Below, piece by piece: positions 58,314 to 64,000 of a DNA stretch of 64,000 bases (positions within the stretch are counted from its first letter, which is position 1; each line of letters starts with the position of its first letter). The notes under the pieces are model-generated. The model made no database searches, had not been told where the DNA came from, and was given only the letters and a program-made list of their open reading frames with translations. Source of the stretch: Bowdeniella nasicola (lineage in GTDB: Bacteria > Actinomycetota > Actinomycetes > Actinomycetales > Actinomycetaceae). The position numbers and the translations under genes were made by a program. The stretch spans positions 40,704-104,703 of the forward strand of contig JAUNVA010000008.1 in the NCBI GenBank assembly GCA_030537895.1. The letters run 5' to 3'.

Positions 58314-59024
58314 CTAGTGTTCTCGGCCGTCACCGGCACCGGGCGGCTCGCCGTCCTCCGCAGGGGCCTCCTCCTTGACAACCCGAGCCTTGAGTGGGCC
58401 AGTGAACGGGACCCGGCGCGCCTTCGAGGGCGCGGCCCGGATGTCCTCGGCGAGGGCCTTGGCTTCCGCCGTGCCCTGCTCGACCAGGCGGGCGCAGATG
58501 GCCTCACGCTCGTGCGGGAGCTTATTCTGCGAGAGTTTTGCGATCCCCTCGATCCGTTCGACGTCCAGGCGCAGGCCCACGATGGCACGGGAGGCGCGGC
58601 GCAGATAGTTATCGGTGAGCGCGTCGGCCACCTCGGGGTCGTGCAGGCGCTGAACACATACCGCGGCCGCTCGCGCCCACTCGGCGTCGTTGAAACAGTG
58701 CAGGGTGCCGTGCACACTCACCTGGGTGTAATCCCACGTGGAGGCCGAGACCATGCCGTCGGGCAGGTCGTAGTCGAGAGCGGAGACAAACCCGTGCGCC
58801 CCGGTAAACACCAGGACGGCGGGGCGGGGAAAATCGGTGTCTTGCCACTGTGTGTTGGCCCGCCCGATATGCATAATGATGCGATCGTCTTCGTTCCAGA
58901 TGATCGGCAGGAAGGTCGTATCGAACGTGCCCTCGGGGCGGGAGGTCACGAGGGTGCCCGCCGCCTGCTCCATGGCAAAGCGGCGAGACGCCTCCTCGGA
59001 CATCGCGAAGTAGTGCGGGATCAT
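58314..59024 (-). CDS. FMN-binding PaiB-like protein
   Basis: A 236-residue protein of the PaiB/FMN-binding negative regulator family with a split-barrel flavin fold. The start MIPHYFAMSEEASRRF and the strand FDTTFLPIIWNEDDRIIMHIG are typical. IEGIAKLSQNKLPHERE is the PaiB hallmark (KxSQNK). About 45 C-terminal residues beyond this are basic and then Glu/Gly-rich, an extra tail. It may bind FMN or act in heme or metabolite handling rather than as a classical DNA-binding regulator; no helix-turn-helix is visible. It overlaps the SURF1 gene as ATGA, so the two are co-expressed. Confidence 0.83.
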   Translation of the reverse strand: MIPHYFAMSEEASRRFAMEQAAGTLVTSRPEGTFDTTFLPIIWNEDDRIIMHIGRANTQWQDTDFPRPAVLVFTGAHGFVSALDYDLPDGMVSASTWDYTQVSVHGTLHCFNDAEWARAAAVCVQRLHDPEVADALTDNYLRRASRAIVGLRLDVERIEGIAKLSQNKLPHEREAICARLVEQGTAEAKALAEDIRAAPSKARRVPFTGPLKARVVKEEAPAEDGEPPGAGDGREH

Positions 59025-59878
59025 GGGGCCTCCTCATCGGCGAGGCTCGTCGTATCGGTGCGGTGGCCGGGTGGGGCTGATCGAGGGCGGGAGTGGAGGG
59101 CCTCGTCGCGCACCATCTTGGCCCACAGCGCGAAGGCGAATCCTCCGAAGATGAACCATTCGATCGCGTAGCCGAGGTTCTGCCAGTTCCGGCCCGAATC
59201 CTTCACGAGGTTGGGGGGCGGCGCGAGTCGCTCCAGCCCACCCGGCGGTTGCTGGTCGGCAAGCACGAGGTACCCCGTATAGGTGGGTGTGCCCCACACA
59301 TTAGCGAGCTGAGAGGTCGACAGGTGGGTCAGTGCCCCCTCGATGTGGGACAGGCTCGCCTCCTGTTCGGAATTGGCGAGATACCCGATGAGCTCGTGTT
59401 CCCCCGGCGGTGGGGAGATGGCCGGATTCTCCGCCCCGAAAAGACGCTCGCCCTCGAGGCCTACCTCGCTGGCCGGCACCCAGCCGCGCAGCACCGCAAG
59501 GTGGGCGCCGGCGTCGGGCCCGGAGGTCACGTGGAGTTCGGTCACGATGAGGGTTGCGTCCTGCCCATCGATGAGTCGGCCCGGCACGACGACCTGACCG
59601 CCGTAGGTGCCACTCACCTCTACCTTGGCCCCCAGGTGCTCGGAGCGGAACTCCGTCTGCGGGGAGAGCACCTCGGACAGCGGGCGCGGATCGGCGGCAC
59701 GCATCTCGGCCTCGCGTGCGCGGGCGCCAGCCTCTCCCCGTTCAAGGGACCGTGCGAGCTGCCAGCTGCCCAGCTGCACGCACACGCCCGCCGCAATCGC
59801 GAACAGCACAAAGACCGCGAGCATGCGAGGGCTGAGGGCGGAGCGCAGCCACTCGCGCGCCGTGACGGGGGAAGCCAT
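59021..59878 (-). CDS. SURF1-family cytochrome oxidase assembly protein
   Basis: A 285-residue protein with two membrane helices at the ends: MLAVFVLFAIAAGVCVQLGSWQLARSLER (the GSWQL motif is diagnostic of SURF1) and AIEWFIFGGFAFALWAKMV. The loop between them, outside the membrane, carries VEVSGTYGG, VLRGWVPAS and the late NWQNLGYAIEWFIF motif. SURF1 proteins help assemble heme-copper oxidases, so an aerobic branch of respiration is implied. The C-terminal ~35 residues are charged. Gene order with the PaiB-like protein is on the minus strand. The long stretches are quoted only in part; GSWQLARSLERG and NWQNLGYAIEW are the key ones. Confidence 0.88.
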   Translation of the reverse strand: MASPVTAREWLRSALSPRMLAVFVLFAIAAGVCVQLGSWQLARSLERGEAGARAREAEMRAADPRPLSEVLSPQTEFRSEHLGAKVEVSGTYGGQVVVPGRLIDGQDATLIVTELHVTSGPDAGAHLAVLRGWVPASEVGLEGERLFGAENPAISPPPGEHELIGYLANSEQEASLSHIEGALTHLSTSQLANVWGTPTYTGYLVLADQQPPGGLERLAPPPNLVKDSGRNWQNLGYAIEWFIFGGFAFALWAKMVRDEALHSRPRSAPPGHRTDTTSLADEEAP

Positions 59879-59967
59879 GCCCCTAGCCTAATCGGCGCAG
59901 GGCACCGCGTCTGGTTACCCTGGAGAGGGGTCCCCTGGCGCCGGACCCGCGCATTTCCACCACTCCT

Positions 59968-60003
59968 GCACTCGGGACGGGCCTGCCTGCCCGCGCCGAG
60001 TGC
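59968..60003 (+). other. Stable hairpin in the leader of the SMR exporter gene
   Basis: GCACTCGG (59968-59975) pairs with CCGAGTGC (59996-60003), and an inner CGGGC/GCCCG (59978-59982 with 59989-59993) closes a CTGCCT loop. It ends 18 bases before the ATG, in a stretch with no clear ribosome binding site. It could be a terminator, a translational control element or part of a riboswitch of unknown class. Confidence 0.5.
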
Positions 60004-60021
60004 CCGACCCGAAAGACCATC

Positions 60022-60348
60022 ATGGCCTGGCTCATTTTGATCGTTTCCGGAATGTTCGAGACCGTGTGGGCGGTCGCCCTCGCGAAGATGGAAGGCTTTT
60101 CGAACCTCGCCCCCCTCCCCTGGCTTCTCATCGGAGCGGTCATCTCGATGGGCGGGCTCGGGCTCGCCCTGAAGTCCATCCCCGTCGGGACCGGGTACGC
60201 CGTCTGGGTGGCGGTCGGCGCCGTCACGACGCTTATCTACTCGGTCGCCACCGGCGCCGAAGCCCTCACCGTCGTGAAGGTCCTCCTTGTGCTCGGCATC
60301 ATCGCGTGCGTGGGTGGCCTGAATCTCGTCTCGGAGCCCGTCGCCTAA
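60022..60348 (+). CDS. Small multidrug resistance (SMR) family exporter, Gdx/SugE-like
   Basis: A 108-residue four-helix proton-coupled exporter. The essential Glu13 lies in helix 1 (MAWLILIVSGMFETVWAVAL, Glu followed by VWA). Helix 2-3 carries LALKSIPVGTGYAVWVAVGA, which resembles the guanidinium exporters (Gdx, formerly SugE) more than EmrE. Single SMR genes function as homodimers in the membrane. The leader contains a stable hairpin. No partner SMR gene is adjacent. Substrate (guanidinium versus quaternary amines) cannot be decided by eye. Confidence 0.85.
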   Translation: MAWLILIVSGMFETVWAVALAKMEGFSNLAPLPWLLIGAVISMGGLGLALKSIPVGTGYAVWVAVGAVTTLIYSVATGAEALTVVKVLLVLGIIACVGGLNLVSEPVA

Positions 60349-60406
60349 GGCCTCTCTCACACACCCGACCGGCCCCAGACAGGGACCATATCCACGTCTC
60401 GAGCAG

Positions 60407-60412
60407 TACGCT
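60407..60412 (+). promoter_or_regulatory. Candidate -10 for pta-ackA
   Basis: TACGCT at 60407-60412, about 35 bases before the pta ATG. The -35 region (GACCAT at 17 bases) is poor. The pta ribosome site GGAGGA lies between. Confidence 0.3.
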
Positions 60413-60447
60413 TGGGCGTGGAAGATCCCACGCTCACGGAGGACACC

Positions 60448-62505
60448 ATGGCGAAGAGCATCTACGTTGCATCCCCCGAAGGCGGCACCGGGAAATCCAC
60501 GGTGGCCCTCGGCTTAATCGACCTCTTCACCAAGAGGGTTGAGAAAGTGGGGATCTTCCGCCCGGTGGCGCGCCCGGGGGCACCAGATCCGCTCATCGAG
60601 CTGTTACTCCAGCGCGTGAGCGTCGAACTGACCTACGACGACGTCGTTGCCGTGACCTACGATGACCTGCACGCTGACCATGAGGCGGCTCTCACGCGGA
60701 TTGTCGAGAAGTATCGCGCGCTCGAAAACCACTGCGATCTCGTCGTGATTCTCGGTTCGGACTACACCGACGTCGCCGGGCCCGCCGAACTCGCCTTTAA
60801 TGCCGAGGTCGCCGCAAACCTCGGCGCACCCGTCCTGCTGACGATCCGCGGCTATGAGCGCACTGCCGAGGACATCGCCCAAGTGACGCAGCTGGCGATC
60901 TCCGAGCTCGCCGCTGGTCACGCTTCCGTCGTCGGGGTCGTCGTTGGTCGTGCCGAGGCGGATGCCGCAGACGATATCCGCGCGGCACTCGGATCGGACC
61001 TCCCCAGCTGGGTGATCCCCGAGGCCCCGCTCCTCGGCGCACCGACGGTCGCCGACCTGTGCGCCGCACTGGACGGCGAGCGTCTCTCCGGCGACCAGGA
61101 CCTCTTCAACCGTGAAGCCGAATCGCTACTCGTGTGTGGGATGAGCGCCGAACACATCCTCGACCGCCTCGCCGAGGGCCAGGTAGCGATCGCCGCGGGT
61201 GATCGCAGCGAACTGCTCATCACGCTGCTTGCTGCCCACGCCGCCGATGGCTTCCCCTCGCTCGCGGGCATCATCTTGAACGGCGGCTACACGCCCGCCC
61301 CGACGATGCGCAAGCTCGTGGAGGGCTTCGCCCCGCAGCTACCCATCATCAGCTGCTCACTCAACACCTACGAAACGGCCGAACGGGCCGGTTCTACGCG
61401 CGGTGGTCTCACCACCCGCACGCAACGGAAGATCGATACGGCCCTCAAGCTCACCGAACAGCACCTGCCAGCCGACGAGATCGCCTCCCTGCTCGAGGTG
61501 CCGCATCCGAGTGTCGTCACCCCGCTCATGTTCGAAGCCGAACTTCTCGAGCGGGCCAAGGGCGCGGACCGGCACGTGGTTCTGCCCGAAGGCGAAGACG
61601 ACCGCATTTTGCGTGCCGCCTCCACGCTGCTCGCGCGCGGCACCGCGCGCCTCACGATCCTCGGCGTCGAATCACAGGTGCGGTCGCGCGCCGCCGAGCT
61701 CGGCCTCGACATCGAGAACGCCGCGATCCTGGATCCGCAAACCTCCGATTATCTGGACGAGTTTGCGGCCGAGTATGCGCGCCTCCGCGCCCACAAGGGC
61801 ATGACGGAGGACCGAGCCCACGAGATCGTGCGCGACGTCTCCTACTTCGGGACGCTCATGGTCCATCTCGGATACGCCGACGGCATGGTCTCGGGCGCCA
61901 CCCACACGACGGCGCACACGATTAAGCCGTCCTTCGAGATCATCAAGACCCAACCCGGCACCTCGATCGTGTCCTCGGTCTTCCTCATGCTGCTCGCCGA
62001 CCGGGTCCTCGTCTACGGCGACTGCGCCGTGAACCCGGATCCGAGCGCCGAACAGCTCGCCGATATCGCGATCTCTTCGGCTGCGACGGCCGAACAGTTC
62101 GGGATTGAACCGCGCGTCGCGATGCTCTCCTACTCGACCGGATCCTCCGGTTCGGGAGCCGACGTCGACAAGGTGCGCGAGGCCACCGCGCTCGTGCGTG
62201 AGCGCAGCCCCGAGCTGCTCGTGGAGGGGCCGATCCAGTACGACGCCGCGGTCGATGCCGCCGTCGCCTCCACCAAGATGCCCGACTCGAAGGTCGCGGG
62301 GCGCGCCACCGTGTTCGTCTTCCCGGACCTCAACACCGGTAACAACACGTATAAGGCCGTGCAGCGCTCGGCGGGAGCGGTCGCCGTCGGGCCCGTCCTG
62401 CAGGGCCTCAACAAGCCGGTCAACGATCTCTCTCGCGGCGCACTCGTCCACGACATCGTCAACACCGTCGCGATTACCGCCATCCAGGCGGAGGCACTTA
62501 GCTAA
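60448..62505 (+). CDS. pta: Phosphate acetyltransferase (long form)
   Basis: A 685-residue long-type Pta that interconverts acetyl-CoA and acetyl phosphate. The N-terminal BioD-like P-loop domain begins SIYVASPEGGTGKSTVALGL (P-loop EGGTGKST). A DRTGG-type middle domain follows (about 210-320). The C-terminal catalytic PTA_PTB domain starts near 375 (HVVLPEGEDDRILRAA), with MVSGATHTTAHTIKPSFEII and MLSYSTGSSGSG, and PDLNTGNNTYKAVQRSAGA toward the end. The ATG at 60448 has GGAGGACACC upstream; an in-frame ATG-containing extension from the leader is unlikely. ackA follows 60 bases later. Confidence 0.95.
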   Translation: MAKSIYVASPEGGTGKSTVALGLIDLFTKRVEKVGIFRPVARPGAPDPLIELLLQRVSVELTYDDVVAVTYDDLHADHEAALTRIVEKYRALENHCDLVVILGSDYTDVAGPAELAFNAEVAANLGAPVLLTIRGYERTAEDIAQVTQLAISELAAGHASVVGVVVGRAEADAADDIRAALGSDLPSWVIPEAPLLGAPTVADLCAALDGERLSGDQDLFNREAESLLVCGMSAEHILDRLAEGQVAIAAGDRSELLITLLAAHAADGFPSLAGIILNGGYTPAPTMRKLVEGFAPQLPIISCSLNTYETAERAGSTRGGLTTRTQRKIDTALKLTEQHLPADEIASLLEVPHPSVVTPLMFEAELLERAKGADRHVVLPEGEDDRILRAASTLLARGTARLTILGVESQVRSRAAELGLDIENAAILDPQTSDYLDEFAAEYARLRAHKGMTEDRAHEIVRDVSYFGTLMVHLGYADGMVSGATHTTAHTIKPSFEIIKTQPGTSIVSSVFLMLLADRVLVYGDCAVNPDPSAEQLADIAISSAATAEQFGIEPRVAMLSYSTGSSGSGADVDKVREATALVRERSPELLVEGPIQYDAAVDAAVASTKMPDSKVAGRATVFVFPDLNTGNNTYKAVQRSAGAVAVGPVLQGLNKPVNDLSRGALVHDIVNTVAITAIQAEALS

Positions 62506-62565
62506 CCGGGCGAGCCAATCGGCTCTCCCTCCCGTCAGGCTCCTGGCCACAACCGAAGGAAACGC

Positions 62566-63747
62566 ATGAACGCCACGGTTCTCGTCATCAACTCGGGGTC
62601 CTCCTCGATCAAATACCAGCTCGTGGACCCGACCGACGGAACCGCCGTCGCTTCCGGGCTCGTGGAACGAATCGGCGAAGGTTCTTCCCTGCTGCGCCAC
62701 ATCTACGGCGACCTCGAGGTCGAAGAAGACAACCCGGTTCGTGACCACGCCCAAGGGCTGCGCCGCGTCCTCGATCTGTTTCATCGAGAGGGCCCGAACC
62801 TGAAGGAGGCGAACGTCGTCGCCGTCGGTCACCGCGTCGTGCAGGGCGGCGCCTTCTTCGACCGCGCCACCGTGATCGACGACGACGTGATCCGCACCAT
62901 CGAGGCGCTCGTACCGCTCGCCCCACTGCACAACCCGGCCCATCTGCGCGGCATCGAGGTGGCCCAAGAGCTGCTCCCCGACGTGCCGCACGTCGCCGTA
63001 TTCGACACCGCGTTCTTCCAAGCCTTACCAGCCGCCGCCTCCACCTACGCGATCGACCGGGAAGTGGCCCGCAAGTACGCGGTGCGCCGCTACGGTGCCC
63101 ACGGCACCTCCCACCAGTACGTCTCAACGACGGTCGCGAATTATCTCGGTCGCATGGACCTGCGCCAGATCGTCTTGCACCTCGGAAACGGCGCCTCGGC
63201 CTCTGCGGTGGTCGCGGGACGTGCCGTCGACACATCGATGGGGCTCACCCCACTGGAGGGCCTCGTCATGGGGACCCGCACCGGCGACATCGACCCCGCC
63301 GCCGTCTTCCACCTGGCGCGCAACGCCCACATGAGTATCGAGGACATCGACTACCTGTTTAACAAGCGTTCCGGCATGCGCGGCCTCACGGGGCAAAACG
63401 ACCTGCGGGTCATCCATTCGATGGCCCAGAACGGGGACCGCAACGCTCGCGTCGCGCTGCTCGTGTACGCGCACCGGATCAAGAAGTACATCGGGGCCTA
63501 CGCGGCCGTCATGGGCGGCGTCGATGTCGTGACCTTCACCGCCGGGGTCGGTGAGAACGACGCCCGCATGCGTGAACTCGCCACCGAGGGACTCGAGTAC
63601 ATGGGGATCAAGCTTGACCGCTCGAAGAACCGCCGTTCGACGAAGGGACTGCGCGTCGTCTCCAAGGATTCCTCCGGCGTGCGCATCCTCGTCGTGCCGA
63701 CCAACGAGGAATGGGAGATCGCCCGCCAGTGCATCGACGCCATCTAG
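62566..63747 (+). CDS. ackA: Acetate kinase
   Basis: A 393-residue ASKHA-fold kinase making ATP and acetate from acetyl phosphate. VLVINSGSSSIKYQLVD is signature 1. VGHRVVQGG, FDTAFFQALP and RRYGAHGTSHQYVS (signature 2 region, with catalytic His) follow. LHLGNGASASAV is the phosphate-binding loop, GLVMGTRTGDIDP the substrate loop and FTAGVGENDARMRE the adenosine-binding stretch. GAAGGA precedes the ATG. With pta it forms the acetate pathway giving substrate-level ATP. Confidence 0.96.
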   Translation: MNATVLVINSGSSSIKYQLVDPTDGTAVASGLVERIGEGSSLLRHIYGDLEVEEDNPVRDHAQGLRRVLDLFHREGPNLKEANVVAVGHRVVQGGAFFDRATVIDDDVIRTIEALVPLAPLHNPAHLRGIEVAQELLPDVPHVAVFDTAFFQALPAAASTYAIDREVARKYAVRRYGAHGTSHQYVSTTVANYLGRMDLRQIVLHLGNGASASAVVAGRAVDTSMGLTPLEGLVMGTRTGDIDPAAVFHLARNAHMSIEDIDYLFNKRSGMRGLTGQNDLRVIHSMAQNGDRNARVALLVYAHRIKKYIGAYAAVMGGVDVVTFTAGVGENDARMRELATEGLEYMGIKLDRSKNRRSTKGLRVVSKDSSGVRILVVPTNEEWEIARQCIDAI

Positions 63748-63886
63748 CGCGGCGCCACGCGAGGCGAGGCAGCTACGGCTGACATCCGCTGCGCCCGGGG
63801 CCGCCCCCCTTCCTCGGAGCTAGATGGCCGCGTTCGGTCGCCAACGGAGGATGATCCGCCCCTCCCGTGCTTCCCGAAAACGCCGA

Positions 63887-63914
63887 GTGCCCGGCCCCCC
63901 ATGGGACCGGGCAC
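63887..63914. terminator. Terminator between ackA and the right-edge gene
   Basis: GTGCCCGG (63887-63894) pairs with CCGGGCAC (63907-63914), with a CCCATGGG self-complementary core in the loop. It lies between convergent genes. No gene is seen in 63748-63934. Confidence 0.6.
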
Positions 63915-63934
63915 CCTGACGCGCGGTTAGTGAG

Positions 63935-64000
63935 CTAGAAGTCGCCCACCATGGTGGTGACGTCGAGGGCCTTATCGAGCTGTTCCTCAGTGATCTCGCC
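63935..64000 (-). CDS. C-terminal end of a probable class II fumarate hydratase (partial)
   Basis: Twenty-one residues run to TAG at 63935-63937, from the right edge: EITEEQLDKALDVTTMVGDF. The pattern EEQLDKALDVxxM resembles the C-terminus of actinobacterial FumC/aspartase-type lyases (LDxxLDVxxM). Only this short tail is visible, so the identity is tentative. It would fit with mdh and sucCD in the same chromosome region. Confidence 0.4.
   Translation of the reverse strand, partial: GEITEEQLDKALDVTTMVGDF

Noticed and set aside
59879..60021. Guanidine-I, -II or -III riboswitch
   Set aside because: The diagnostic conserved loops were not found by eye; it is kept only as an unclassified structured leader.

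Overview
This window is GC-rich, densely packed bacterial chromosome. The gene order and families point to an actinobacterium, most likely a fermentative member of the Actinomycetaceae or a relative; that placement is inference. Supporting signs are the uvrD1/pcrA - sucC - sucD - perM(DUF6350) - purN - purH order also known from mycobacteria, the DUF3017 and DUF3817 small membrane proteins, a DUF222/HNH protein, PspC-type two-component genes, many GTG starts, and several genes with a -10 element directly before the start codon (probable leaderless mRNAs). I saw no rRNA, tRNA, CRISPR array, prophage or insertion sequence.

Layout. 1-10.4 kb: a purine nucleoside phosphorylase tail and a phospho-sugar mutase converge on a long minus-strand nucleoside uptake and salvage operon. 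That operon holds a BMP-type lipoprotein, an ATPase with two nucleotide-binding domains, two permeases, cdd, deoA, a papain-like protein of unknown role, and deoC. Almost every gene overlaps the next. 10.7-12.7 kb: a YihY membrane protein and a 2H phosphoesterase. 12.7-17.2 kb: a DeoR-type regulator with galT, galK and a mannose-1-phosphate guanylyltransferase. 17.3-22.8 kb: HNH/DUF222 protein, xth, folD, glyA and a GNAT acetyltransferase.

22.8-25.2 kb is a decaying sugar ABC importer. The binding-protein gene has lost its 5' part next to the mdh terminator, and the first permease has an in-frame amber codon. 25.3-30.7 kb: mdh, an ornithine cyclodeaminase-family protein, and an MHS-family transporter divergent from an idonate/gluconate dehydrogenase pair. 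30.8-35.2 kb: pfk-pgi-DUF3017, in which the phosphofructokinase is a 779-residue tandem protein of eukaryotic type. 35.3-46.6 kb: purH, purN, perM, sucD, sucC, an OafA-type acyltransferase with an SGNH domain, and pcrA. 46.6-51.6 kb: a small membrane gene broken by an in-frame TGA, a membrane protein, a LuxR-type response regulator, a PspC-histidine kinase and a divergent PspC protein. 51.7-54.7 kb: alpha/beta hydrolase, guaA, DUF3817. 54.7-64 kb: a heterodimeric ABC exporter with complementary degenerate sites, a PaiB-like protein, SURF1, an SMR exporter, pta-ackA, and the end of a probable fumarase.

Together the genes describe a sugar- and nucleoside-using organism. Deoxyribose from nucleosides and hexoses from galactose feed glycolysis (pfk, pgi), with acetate made through pta-ackA and TCA-related steps through mdh, sucCD and probably fumarase. 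Purine synthesis (purH, purN, guaA) and one-carbon metabolism (folD, glyA) are also present. The observations most worth checking are the eukaryotic-type phosphofructokinase, the broken sugar importer, the TGA-interrupted small membrane gene, the complementary decay in the ABC exporter pair, and several phased or palindromic motifs upstream of regulators and sucCD.
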